Positions 6,796 through 16,163 of a stretch of DNA of 26,268 nucleotides are shown here, piece after piece; position 1 is the first letter of the stretch, and each line of letters starts with the position of its first letter. This DNA is from UBA1715 sp036752345 (GTDB lineage Bacteria; Bacteroidota; Bacteroidia; Bacteroidales; UBA1715): assembly GCA_036752345.1 (NCBI GenBank), contig DAIOSV010000033.1, forward strand, positions 1 through 26,268. The letters are read 5' to 3'. Made by a program: the position numbers and the translations under genes. A model generated the notes under the pieces. The model saw nothing but the letters and a program-made list of their open reading frames with translations, was not told the DNA's origin and made no database searches.

Positions 6796-8670
6796 ATGTG
6801 TGGTATCAGCGGAGTATTTTCATACAAAAATGAGGCAGAGCAGTTGAAATCTGCTGTTGAATCATCTATTTTTACTCTGAAAAAGCGTGGGCCAGAGGTC
6901 CAGCAAGTTTCAGTGATTGGGAATGCTGTGCTTGGTCATGCTCGTTTGGCGATATTAGATACCTCAAACGCAGGAAATCAGCCGTTTACCGACGATTCGA
7001 ATCGGTACACGATTGTGTATAACGGGGAATTTTACAACTATCGAGATTTTTACAAAGAATTAGAAGATGATGGCGTGAAATTCCGTTCCACGTCTGATAC
7101 CGAAGTGCTTTTGCATCTATATATAAAATATGGAAGTGCGTGTATACATAAAATCAATGGTTTTTTTGCTTTTGCAATTTATGATGCTGTTGAAAATTCA
7201 TTGTTCGTTGCACGAGATAGAATAGGGATTAAACCGTTGTACGTCATAAATAACGAGAGGTTCTTCGGCTTTTCTTCCGAATTAAAAGGAATAATGGCGT
7301 TTCCGTTTGAAAGGAAACTCAATTATACTGCATTATCGTATTACTTGCAATTGAACTATGTCCCGGCACCTTTATCTATGGTTGAAGGTGTTGAAAAGGT
7401 AGAGCCGGGAACTATGCTGAAGATTACAAAGCAAGGCATACAAAAGGAACTATATTATCAAATTCCTAATGGTAAAAATACATCAATAAACGCATCATAT
7501 GAAGATGCGCAAACGATTTTAATTCAAAAACTTACCGAGTCGGTTCGACTTCGTTTAATTTCCGATGTTCCACTTGGAACATTTTTGAGTGGAGGAATTG
7601 ATTCCTCTATAATCAGCTTAATAGCAAGTAGATACGTGGATTCTTTACAAACATTTTCTATTGGTTTTAAAGATAATCCGTTTATTGACGAAACATATTA
7701 CGCACAACTTGTAGCAAAAGAAATTCATTCGCAGCATACTGAAATTCAGATAGATAAAACGAATTTAGAATATGCATTGGAATCTATTTTAAGCGACATA
7801 GATGAGCCGTTTGCTGATTCTTCAGCTATCGCCGTTAATGTGTTGTGCAAATTTGTAAAACCTCATGTTACGGTTGCTCTTTCGGGTGATGGTGCCGATG
7901 AGTTGTTTGCCGGATACCATAAGCATTTTGCGCATTACAACCATATGCGCCTTAAAAACATAAATTCGTGTTTGGCTGCACTGCATCCTTTGGTAAAGAT
8001 TCTTCCGCAATCTCGTTCGAATGGGGTATTCAATTTTTTTAGAAAAATTTCAAAATACTCAGAAATTGCTTCGTATGGAAATGCAGAGGCGTATTGGCGG
8101 TTATGTAGCATTGGTGATGAAAAATATGTTGCAAATATTTTGCACAAATCATATACTCTTGATAATCAAATAAAAGAGAAATATACAAATCATTTTTCTC
8201 AGTCATCTGATATCAACGATGTTCTATACGCTGATCAGCAGCTTGTTTTGCCCAATGATATGCTCACAAAAGTTGATAGAATGTCAATGGAGAATAGTTT
8301 GGAGGTTCGGACGCCATTTTTGGACTATACATTTGTGGAATTTGTAAATTCTTTACCTCCTGAATATAAGATTAATGCAGGCATGAAAAAGCGAATCTTG
8401 CAAGACGCTTTTCGTGATGATTTACCCGATGAATTGTATAACCGCCCAAAGAAAGGATTTGAAGTCCCGCTACAGCATTGGTGTTCGACTATCTTTCCTG
8501 ATTTAGAAGCAACACTGCTTTCTCCGGAATTTATAGAACAACAAGGCATTTTCAATAGCAATACAATAGATCAGCTGAAAAAGCAATCCACATCATCAAC
8601 ACCCAACGATGCTCCGGCGCAAATATGGGCTTTATTGGTCTTTCAGTCGTGGTGGAAACGCTATTTTTGA
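6796..8670 (+). CDS. asnB: Asparagine synthase (glutamine-hydrolysing)
   Basis: The enzyme converts aspartate to asparagine using glutamine as nitrogen donor and ATP. The N-terminal class II glutamine amidotransferase domain starts with the Ntn nucleophile Cys2 (MCGISGVFSY) and contains NGEFYNYRD (76-84), SDTEVLLHLY (100-109) and ARDRIGIKPLY (139-149). The synthetase domain has the PP-loop SGGIDSS (265-271) and SGDGADELFAGY (363-374). At 624 residues it is the longer form common in Bacteria, including those in surface-polysaccharide clusters (asnB/wbpS-like), where the true acceptor may be a sugar acid. A glycosyltransferase gene lies directly opposite. The ATG at 6796 is fixed because the nucleophile must be residue 2. 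The last 10 bp overlap the convergent neighbour. Confidence 0.94.
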   Translation: MCGISGVFSYKNEAEQLKSAVESSIFTLKKRGPEVQQVSVIGNAVLGHARLAILDTSNAGNQPFTDDSNRYTIVYNGEFYNYRDFYKELEDDGVKFRSTSDTEVLLHLYIKYGSACIHKINGFFAFAIYDAVENSLFVARDRIGIKPLYVINNERFFGFSSELKGIMAFPFERKLNYTALSYYLQLNYVPAPLSMVEGVEKVEPGTMLKITKQGIQKELYYQIPNGKNTSINASYEDAQTILIQKLTESVRLRLISDVPLGTFLSGGIDSSIISLIASRYVDSLQTFSIGFKDNPFIDETYYAQLVAKEIHSQHTEIQIDKTNLEYALESILSDIDEPFADSSAIAVNVLCKFVKPHVTVALSGDGADELFAGYHKHFAHYNHMRLKNINSCLAALHPLVKILPQSRSNGVFNFFRKISKYSEIASYGNAEAYWRLCSIGDEKYVANILHKSYTLDNQIKEKYTNHFSQSSDINDVLYADQQLVLPNDMLTKVDRMSMENSLEVRTPFLDYTFVEFVNSLPPEYKINAGMKKRILQDAFRDDLPDELYNRPKKGFEVPLQHWCSTIFPDLEATLLSPEFIEQQGIFNSNTIDQLKKQSTSSTPNDAPAQIWALLVFQSWWKRYF

Positions 8671-9557
8671 TGTTTAGATAAATAGCAAAAATACCCCAAT
8701 TTGTAAAGGTTTAATAGAAATACGCTACTTGTGCTGATTGTCAGTTGTTTAAGTACGTTTTTTTCGATAGAAAATAAAAGAGAAACAAGTACGGCGGTAC
8801 CAGCTGCGTCAAATTTCAAAAATGTTTCTATTAGCTTGATTTTATTGAACAATATCGGATTTTTACCGTATATGTCATACAGATTTTCAACACTTAATTT
8901 TGTTTTTTCAAAAAACACTTCGTTTGTGTCCAATCCACAATGTATTAAAGCATTATCAATGTGTTTGACGGAGATATTTTTCTCTAACAATTGAATACCG
9001 AAAAGGGTGTCTTCGTGTCCATAGGAATTAGGTAAAGTATCAAATTTAATTGAGTTAAATAACTCTTTTGATATTAAGAAGTTAAATGCGGAAAAAGAAG
9101 CGTTTGGTTCTCGGGTTCGTAGTTCAGCGGACTTTTCTTCAGCAGACTTTCCATATTTCCATCGTAACAGTCGAGAGCGAGGTGGTTTATCATTGGAATA
9201 TGCAGTTCCGCCGCATACCACAACAGGTGCATTGTTTACACATTCTGCGTAATAATTCGCTATAAAATGAGAATTATTAACCTGTGCGTCGCAATCAATA
9301 AAAAGAAGAAATTTGTATAATGCTTTGTTTGCCAATAAATTGCGAAGCGTTACTCGTCCTTGATTGTGGGATAGTTCCTCGTAATGAACATAAGGAAGAG
9401 TTTGTATGATTCTGTTTAGTTCTTTGTATTCAAATTCCGAATCGTCATCAATGGCAATGATTTCAAATACTATATTAGAGTTAACACATTGTGCGTGAAT
9501 AGATTTAACTAACTCAGTTATAGTAAAATTATATATAGGAATAAGTATAGAAATCAT
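8661..9557 (-). CDS. Glycosyltransferase family 2 protein
   Basis: A 298-residue GT-A fold enzyme that would transfer a sugar from a nucleotide-sugar donor onto a polysaccharide, lipid or protein acceptor at the cytoplasmic face of the membrane. Visible are the family start SILIPIYNF, the nucleotide-binding acidic cluster AIDDDS (35-40), the metal-binding DCD motif in LFIDCDAQ (85-92) and the ED acceptor-site motif in YGHEDTLFG (179-187). There are no clear multi-span membrane segments, only a hydrophobic C-terminal stretch (about 250-292). It is convergent with asnB and overlaps it by 10 bp, and divergent from the PKD adhesin gene. Donor and acceptor are unknown. Confidence 0.87.
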   Translation of the reverse strand: MISILIPIYNFTITELVKSIHAQCVNSNIVFEIIAIDDDSEFEYKELNRIIQTLPYVHYEELSHNQGRVTLRNLLANKALYKFLLFIDCDAQVNNSHFIANYYAECVNNAPVVVCGGTAYSNDKPPRSRLLRWKYGKSAEEKSAELRTREPNASFSAFNFLISKELFNSIKFDTLPNSYGHEDTLFGIQLLEKNISVKHIDNALIHCGLDTNEVFFEKTKLSVENLYDIYGKNPILFNKIKLIETFLKFDAAGTAVLVSLLFSIEKNVLKQLTISTSSVFLLNLYKLGYFCYLSKHQK

Positions 9558-9604
9558 TGTAAAGTAAAATACGAAAATAGGTAAAAAAAGAGATTCTTGT
9601 TGAT

Positions 9605-9634
9605 TTTGTTAATAATATGTAGAAAATATATTTA
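9605..9634 (+). promoter_or_regulatory. Possible promoter of the T9SS adhesin operon
   Basis: TTTG (9605-9608), an 18-base spacer and TATATTTA (9627-9634, one mismatch to TAnnTTTG) lie about 80 bases before the adhesin ATG. A second weak match, TATCTTTC (9666-9673), is nearer but lacks a -33. The 157-bp divergent region 9558-9714 holds nothing else recognisable. Confidence 0.3.
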
Positions 9635-9714
9635 AGCAAGAATACTATCAAATCTTAAAAATCACTATCTTTCCAAAAGAAAATACAAATTGGGAAATGT
9701 AATACTTTTACAAA

Positions 9715-12700
9715 ATGATGAAATATTTACAAAAATCATTGATAGTTATTGGGTTGAGTTTTTTTTGTAGTTCTGCATATACTCAGGTAACTGCAAAATT
9801 CTCTACGTCCAAAACGACAGGATGTGGTAATACCGAGATTGAGTTTATAGATCAATCAACGGGGAGCCCAACCACGTGGGAATGGGATTTTGGTAATGGA
9901 GTAAAAAAAACCGAAAAGGTTTCTAAATCCTACAAATTTGCATATCCGGCAGGAACCTATACGGTAGTCCTTAAAGTTTCTAATGGAACATCAACAAACG
10001 AGACATCGACTACTATTACAATCAATCCTATGCCAAAACCTGATTTTGATGTGCAATCATTTTCAGGATGCGTTTCCACAGAAGCAGTTTTTACTGACCT
10101 AACAGAGTCTGATTCTCCAATTACAAAATACGGATGGGTTTTTGGGGATGCCGGAAATTCTTCTGCTCAAAACCCTTCTCACACATACATTGGAGAAGGA
10201 GTGTACACGGTAGGCTTGACGGTTACAGATGCAAACGGTTGTAAGGATACAAAAATTAAAGAAAATGTAATAGAAGTTACAAAACCATTAACACTTGCGT
10301 TCTCTGCTGCAGGTACTGAGTCGTGTGCAGCTCCGTTTACTACAACATTTACGCCAACCGTTGGCAATGGAACTGTAGTTGAGTATCTTTGGGACTTTGG
10401 TGATGGTATTACTGATTCAATAGAAAGTCCCACGCATACATACGAAGCTGATGGGGCATATACTGTAAGTCTTACGGTAAGAACAAGCTCGGGCTGTCCA
10501 ACAACGCTAACGAAGGCTGGACTTATTCAAATCAATACCTTCGCTGCAACTATACAATCAAATAACAAAGCATGCCTTTCTACACCATTTTCTTTGCAAG
10601 GAAATGCAAATTTAACGATGGGGACGTGGCAATGGGATTTAGGGGATGGAACAACTTCTACGGCTCAAAATCCAACTGTTACCTATGCAGCAGCAGGTAC
10701 ATATACCGTAAATTTACATGCTGTAAGTTCAATCGGCTGTTTGGCAGATGTATCAAAAACAATTACTGTTGATCCTCAATTGGTCGCAAATTTTTCAGCA
10801 GACACATTACATGGTTGTGCAGGAAGTTCTTTAACTACAAATTTTACCAGTCAAGCATCTGGTATGACAAGTTATGTGTGGGATTTTGGTGATGGCACAA
10901 CACAAACAACTGCAACAAATACCGTTTCTCATACCTATACTGAAGATGGTTCGTATGCGGTGTCATTGTTAGAAACAAACACAGATGGTTGTCAGGCAAC
11001 TCTTCAGTTACCAGATTATATTCATGTTGAAAGTCCTGAAGCAAAGTATGAAATCACATCTACTGATGGCAAGAGTTTTTGTTTTGGTTCAACCACAACC
11101 ATAACAAACGTAAGTACAACAAATTATGGAAGCACATTGGTTGATAATTGGGCATTTGATTACGATATCATCTCCGCACATAGCAGTGAATCAATTGTAG
11201 GCGATACAAGAACTATAGATTATGCCGCAGAAGGAGAGTATCCTATTATTTTAACTGTTCAAGATGAAGATGGTTGTACTTCTACATATACCGATACTGT
11301 AAAAATAGGAAATAAGCCCACTGCACCAAGTATAACAGCACCGGCAGAAATATGTTTTCGCGAATATGCAGATATGACAGCATCAGACCTTGGAGATGCA
11401 AAATCATGGGTATGGTCTTTTGGTGACGGAAGCCCGGATACAACATATAGTGTAAATGCCGTTTCATATAAGTATTTAGAACCTGGTGATTATACTATTA
11501 AACTAATCACTAAACAGTATAATTGTCCATCAGATACTGCACAATCAGATATTAAGATAAATCCTCCACAATCCTCATTTACGTATGATCCTCAAGCATT
11601 ATGTACATTCCCTGATACGATTAGTTTTGACGGATCGGCATCAGTTGGAGCAGAAACATATTCATGGGATTTTGATGATGGATCAGCGCTTTCAACAGAA
11701 GCAGCTCCAAAACATGAATATACAACTGCCGGTACCTATAATGTACAATTAGTAACAACTGCCGGACTCTGTTCGGATACGTTAACAATGGCTATTACCA
11801 CTTCGGGCTTAACAATGGGATTTATGCAGGACACGACTGAAATATGTAAAAATGATGCAATTCAATTTCAAGATACCAGTAAAATAAAAGCAGGCACCAA
11901 ATGGCAGTATATATGGGATTTTGGAGATGGTAGTCCTATAGATACAGTATATACTGATATTACATCACACCAATTCACAAAAGATGGAAATTTCACAGTA
12001 AAATTACAAATTGTGACAGCTGGTGGCTGTACAGATTCTATAAAGAAAGTTAATGAATTTACTGTTAATGCTTTACCTCAAATTACAACTCTATCAGCAG
12101 ACGTTACCGATGGATGCGCACCGCTAGCAACCAATTTTACCCTAGCTGCAACTAGTTTAGTTCCTATCAAATCATATTCATGGAATTTTGGTGATGGTAC
12201 CGCTGCATCGTCTGATCAGAATCCAAGTCATACCTATACAATTGCAGGCTCTTATGATGTAACGGCAACTGTTACTGATGATAAAAATTGCTCTTTGGAT
12301 TTAACAAAAATTAAATATATCAATCCAACATTCCCGGCTCCAAATTTCAGCTTCTCATCGCCGTCGGCACGATTTTGTTCGTATGATTCGGTTTCAACGG
12401 TCAATTCTTCAACAGGAGCATCACTTACTTATGCTTGGCAGTGGGGAGATGGTACAACATCAACAAAAATAGCTCCGAAGCACATGTACAATAATGTTAT
12501 TTCGGACACTTCGTTCTCAATTACATTGATAGCAACAGACAAAAACAATTGTGTAAATACAATAACCCATTCTGTTTCAATCAACAATCCTATAGCCGAT
12601 TTTACGACTCCAAATACGTTGTTCCAATGTCCACCCGCTGATGTTCCTTTTACAAACAAATCAAAAGGGACAAGCCTTTTATGTGATTGGAATTTTGGAG

Positions 12701-13857
12701 TTCCAATCACAACACCAATTATAAAAGCTGTAGAAGATGGAGCGACTTGGCAATATTACTCAGCCGGAGAGTATGATATAACCTTGATAGCAACTGACAA
12801 TTTTGGTTGTAAAGACACCTTAATTCGTCCAAGTTATATAATAGTTAATGGACCGCAAGGAGAATTGCAAATTTCACCTACGAGTGGTTGTACCTATACT
12901 GATATTACTCTTAATGCAATCAATACGAAAAATGTGGTACAATATTCATGGGTTTATGGCGATGGAGAATATGAAACAGGTACGGTAGATTCATCAGTAT
13001 ATGTATATCCTCAAGGTAACGTTTATACACCATCATTGACAATAACCGACATAAATGGTTGTGATGTAACATTGTTTGCCGGTACAGTTTCTATTTATGG
13101 TGTAACGCCAGATTTCACGGGAGAAACATTGGCATGTGAAAGCAAAAACATGGTATTGGTTGATACCTCCGAAGCAAACCCTTCTCCAATAGAGTCATGG
13201 ACATGGATAATCACAAAAGATACTGTTGGGGTTGATACAATCAAAACACAAGACTTAGACTATCTATTTGATTATGGTGTGTACAATATTAGTTTAACAA
13301 CAGAGGTTCATGGTTGTGTATACACAAAAGATTCTTTAAATTTTGTAAAAGTATATGAAACTCCTATGGTTGATTTTGCAATTGACAAAAATCCTATAAA
13401 CATGTTGGAGACAGTTCATTTTACGAATAATACTGACACAACAGCTATTTCCGAACATGTAAATTGGCTTTGGGATATAGGAGGTTTGTCTACCATAACC
13501 GATTTTGACTTGTCGTACATTTTTTCTAAAGATGGAGACTATGACATTCGTCTAATTGGATATACACATGAAGAATGTATGGATACTCTTATATTACCAC
13601 TTAAGGTTAATGCAAGTGTAAGTATACCGAATGTTTTCACACCAAATGGCGATGGAATCAATGATGTATTCTTAAGCAACACACCTAACGTTACCATTAT
13701 CATATTGAATCGTTGGGGACAACAATTATATAGTGGCTCAGACGGCTGGGATGGTACTAGTAATGGCAAAGAAATGTCAGCAGGCACATACTTTTATATT
13801 ATAACATTGCCTGATGGCGAAAAATTTGAAGGACCTTTAATGTTGATTCGAAAATAA
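9715..13857 (+). CDS. Large secreted PKD-repeat protein with T9SS type B (gliding-motility-associated) C-terminal domain
   Basis: A 1380-residue predicted cell-surface protein. Residues about 1-24 are a signal peptide (ending SSAYTQ). About 15 PKD-type immunoglobulin-like repeats of roughly 80-90 residues follow, most with a WDFGDG-like core, a GTYTV-like strand and Cys near each end; repeats 6, 12, 14 and 15 have degenerate cores. The last 78 residues (from SIPNVFTPNGDGINDVF to the end, with ILNRWGQQLY, GWDGTSNG and AGTYFYIITL) are a classic CHU_C / gliding-motility C-terminal domain, the signal recognised by the type IX secretion system. No enzymatic domain is visible, so an adhesin or structural role is likely. 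It leads a packed gene run with an OmpA-type protein 8 bp downstream and PorP/SprF after that. Of the two tandem ATGs, the first (9715) is used. Confidence 0.92.
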   Translation: MMKYLQKSLIVIGLSFFCSSAYTQVTAKFSTSKTTGCGNTEIEFIDQSTGSPTTWEWDFGNGVKKTEKVSKSYKFAYPAGTYTVVLKVSNGTSTNETSTTITINPMPKPDFDVQSFSGCVSTEAVFTDLTESDSPITKYGWVFGDAGNSSAQNPSHTYIGEGVYTVGLTVTDANGCKDTKIKENVIEVTKPLTLAFSAAGTESCAAPFTTTFTPTVGNGTVVEYLWDFGDGITDSIESPTHTYEADGAYTVSLTVRTSSGCPTTLTKAGLIQINTFAATIQSNNKACLSTPFSLQGNANLTMGTWQWDLGDGTTSTAQNPTVTYAAAGTYTVNLHAVSSIGCLADVSKTITVDPQLVANFSADTLHGCAGSSLTTNFTSQASGMTSYVWDFGDGTTQTTATNTVSHTYTEDGSYAVSLLETNTDGCQATLQLPDYIHVESPEAKYEITSTDGKSFCFGSTTTITNVSTTNYGSTLVDNWAFDYDIISAHSSESIVGDTRTIDYAAEGEYPIILTVQDEDGCTSTYTDTVKIGNKPTAPSITAPAEICFREYADMTASDLGDAKSWVWSFGDGSPDTTYSVNAVSYKYLEPGDYTIKLITKQYNCPSDTAQSDIKINPPQSSFTYDPQALCTFPDTISFDGSASVGAETYSWDFDDGSALSTEAAPKHEYTTAGTYNVQLVTTAGLCSDTLTMAITTSGLTMGFMQDTTEICKNDAIQFQDTSKIKAGTKWQYIWDFGDGSPIDTVYTDITSHQFTKDGNFTVKLQIVTAGGCTDSIKKVNEFTVNALPQITTLSADVTDGCAPLATNFTLAATSLVPIKSYSWNFGDGTAASSDQNPSHTYTIAGSYDVTATVTDDKNCSLDLTKIKYINPTFPAPNFSFSSPSARFCSYDSVSTVNSSTGASLTYAWQWGDGTTSTKIAPKHMYNNVISDTSFSITLIATDKNNCVNTITHSVSINNPIADFTTPNTLFQCPPADVPFTNKSKGTSLLCDWNFGVPITTPIIKAVEDGATWQYYSAGEYDITLIATDNFGCKDTLIRPSYIIVNGPQGELQISPTSGCTYTDITLNAINTKNVVQYSWVYGDGEYETGTVDSSVYVYPQGNVYTPSLTITDINGCDVTLFAGTVSIYGVTPDFTGETLACESKNMVLVDTSEANPSPIESWTWIITKDTVGVDTIKTQDLDYLFDYGVYNISLTTEVHGCVYTKDSLNFVKVYETPMVDFAIDKNPINMLETVHFTNNTDTTAISEHVNWLWDIGGLSTITDFDLSYIFSKDGDYDIRLIGYTHEECMDTLILPLKVNASVSIPNVFTPNGDGINDVFLSNTPNVTIIILNRWGQQLYSGSDGWDGTSNGKEMSAGTYFYIITLPDGEKFEGPLMLIRK

Positions 13858-13865
13858 TAGACACG

Positions 13866-16160
13866 ATGAAAAGAAAAATACTTATATATTTGGCATTCAG
13901 CTTAATAGCAATGGCTTCCTATTCGCAATCAAAATATATGCGGAAAGGTAATTGGGCATATAAGGAAAAGACCTATAATACCGCTCGAGAATACTATCAG
14001 AAGGTATATGACAAAGCACGTGCAAATGAAGACAATCAAACAGCCGGATTTGCGAGTATGAAAATAGCGGAATGCTATTACAAAGCCAATAATTATGAGA
14101 GAGCAATACCATTTTATAGCAATGCTATATCCTTAAATTATCAGGATACTACAAAAACAATGTATCGAAATTATGGCGATATGTTGATGATGGAAGGCGA
14201 CTATACAAAAGCTCGTGAAATGTATAAGAAACAAATGGAGTTGTATGGCTATGACGAACTTACTCAAACTCGTATAAAATCTTGCGATTTTGTGGATACT
14301 GCAAAAACGTATGAGTCAATGTACGACATACTAAATCTACAAACAATTAATTCAAGATACAGCGATTTTTCACCAGCTCCATATCGTGATAAAGTGGTGT
14401 TTGCAACGTCTCGTTTTGATGCCGATAGTATTGTTTATACATATACCGGTGATGGTTTTGAAGATTTATATGAAACATATTACAATTTTGAACAAAATTC
14501 ATGGTCGCCAATCTCTAAAATGCAAGGTGGAATTAATTCAACATACAATGATGGTACTTTTTCATTTGACCAACGAACACAAACAGCGTATTTTATGCAA
14601 TGTAATGGTGTAAGTGGAGCAGAAAAGAATTGCAATATTTATACTTCAACATATAATGCGAACGATGCCGTATGGGCTAAACCAGTACCATTTCAATATT
14701 TTACAACAGAATATAGCTCCGGACATCCTGCAATCACACCCGATGGATTAATATTGTATTTCTCTTCAAACAACCCTGCCGGATTAGGTGGAACAGATAT
14801 TTGGATGTGTCGTAGAGATTCGGTTAACGGGAAATGGTCTGCACCAACAAATATAGGAACCCCTATCAATACAAAAGGTGATGAAATGTTCCCCTATGTT
14901 AATGACAATAGTGGTTTATACTTCTCATCAAATGGTCATTTAGGATATGGTGGTCTTGATATGTTTTATGCACCAAAGAATAATCAATGGTTTGGCCAAC
15001 CAATCAATTTAAGGCCTCCGTTTAATTCATCAGCAGACGATTTTTCGCTAATGTATTTAAATGAAAACATGGGAGTGTTTACCTCAAATAGAATAGGTGG
15101 CGTGGGCAACGATGACATCTATATGTTTAAGCTAAAAGATGTGAAAATAGAGGCAAGCGGCCGTGTTATCAATGCGAGCGATTCATTGCCTATGGAAAAT
15201 GCCATAGTTATTGTCAAAAACGTTGTAACAGAAGCTGTTGATACATTACTTACCGATTCTGTGGGAATGTATCATTTCCCTGCTATGGAACCGGATATGC
15301 AATATAAGATTTTTGTGTATAAAAGTGGATACCTAAATCAAGATGGAAAACTTATTAGTACACAAGGGGTTAAACAATACACTTATTTGGATTCTTTGCA
15401 TGGATACGATATGAATTTTACCTTACAAAAAATAGAAAAAGGTAAAGAATACGAAATTCATGATATATACTACGATTTGGATAAATATGAATTAAGACCG
15501 ATGTCGGTTACGGAACTCCAAAAATTAGTTTCCATATTAAATAACAATCCGGAAATTTGCATCCAGATAAATTCACACACAGACGAACGTGCTTCAGATT
15601 CGTATAATATTATTTTGTCAAACAACAGAGCAAAAGCCGTTGTAGATTATTTAACATCGCAAGGAATAGATAAGAAACGCTTGACTTGGAAGGGTTGGGG
15701 CGAAACGAATCCTATTTATAAAAATGCTCAATCGGAAGAACAACATCAGGCAAACCGTAGAACAACGTTTTCTATCATGAATTACGATCAACTTCAGATT
15801 ACGAAACAAGAACAACAACAACAATCTGATATAAAACGAATAGAACGAGGTGGAAAACCAGAGCCCAAAGAACAAGGCATCTATTTCAGACTACAAATAG
15901 CAGCATCGCGCACTCGCAATAATTCAACGTTTGCATCAATCGAAAAAGATTTTCCAAAATTACCAACGTATTGTACACAAGGTTCTGATGGTTTGTACAA
16001 ATACACGGTAGGTTCGTTTGCTACTTTCCAAGAAGCAAATCAAATGAAAGATGAAATAGATAAGGCAGGACATCATTCGTTTATTATATCATACGAAAAT
16101 GGAAAACAAATTCCGATAAACGAAGCGTTACGAAAAATACAAAAATCAGAAAACAAATAG
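13866..16160 (+). CDS. TPR / beta-propeller / OmpA-domain protein with C-terminal SPOR-like domain (PorE/SprD-like T9SS component)
   Basis: A 764-residue periplasmic or outer-membrane-associated protein. In order: signal peptide (1-21), TPR-like helices (about 25-140), PD40/WD40-like propeller repeats (about 160-420; GHPAITPDGLILYFSS, FPYVNDNSGLYFSSNG), a carboxypeptidase-regulatory-like domain (about 425-520), an OmpA peptidoglycan-binding domain (about 528-640; HTDERASDSYNIILSNNRAK, with Asp573 and Arg588 as the expected diaminopimelate-binding pair), a Gln-rich linker, and a SPOR-like domain (about 671-745). The first four domains match PorE of Porphyromonas. No lipobox is seen, unlike the PorE lipoprotein. 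Its place between a T9SS type B substrate and PorP/SprF suggests that it anchors the complex to the cell wall. Confidence 0.88.
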   Translation: MKRKILIYLAFSLIAMASYSQSKYMRKGNWAYKEKTYNTAREYYQKVYDKARANEDNQTAGFASMKIAECYYKANNYERAIPFYSNAISLNYQDTTKTMYRNYGDMLMMEGDYTKAREMYKKQMELYGYDELTQTRIKSCDFVDTAKTYESMYDILNLQTINSRYSDFSPAPYRDKVVFATSRFDADSIVYTYTGDGFEDLYETYYNFEQNSWSPISKMQGGINSTYNDGTFSFDQRTQTAYFMQCNGVSGAEKNCNIYTSTYNANDAVWAKPVPFQYFTTEYSSGHPAITPDGLILYFSSNNPAGLGGTDIWMCRRDSVNGKWSAPTNIGTPINTKGDEMFPYVNDNSGLYFSSNGHLGYGGLDMFYAPKNNQWFGQPINLRPPFNSSADDFSLMYLNENMGVFTSNRIGGVGNDDIYMFKLKDVKIEASGRVINASDSLPMENAIVIVKNVVTEAVDTLLTDSVGMYHFPAMEPDMQYKIFVYKSGYLNQDGKLISTQGVKQYTYLDSLHGYDMNFTLQKIEKGKEYEIHDIYYDLDKYELRPMSVTELQKLVSILNNNPEICIQINSHTDERASDSYNIILSNNRAKAVVDYLTSQGIDKKRLTWKGWGETNPIYKNAQSEEQHQANRRTTFSIMNYDQLQITKQEQQQQSDIKRIERGGKPEPKEQGIYFRLQIAASRTRNNSTFASIEKDFPKLPTYCTQGSDGLYKYTVGSFATFQEANQMKDEIDKAGHHSFIISYENGKQIPINEALRKIQKSENK

Positions 16161-16163
16161 GTT

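Noticed and set aside
8731..8994. 87-codon plus-strand frame opposite the glycosyltransferase gene
   Set aside because: The minus-strand gene has clear GT2 motifs in this region; the plus frame has no recognisable domain or start signals.
10179..10433. 84-codon minus-strand frame, and similar antisense frames at 12429-12710 and 13539-13787
   Set aside because: All are shadows of the PKD adhesin gene, with repetitive compositions explained by the complement of its repeats.
9800..13600. Repeated DNA pattern that might be taken for a CRISPR or tandem repeat array
   Set aside because: The periodicity is at protein level (PKD repeats of varying length, divergent DNA); no identical short repeats with spacers are present.
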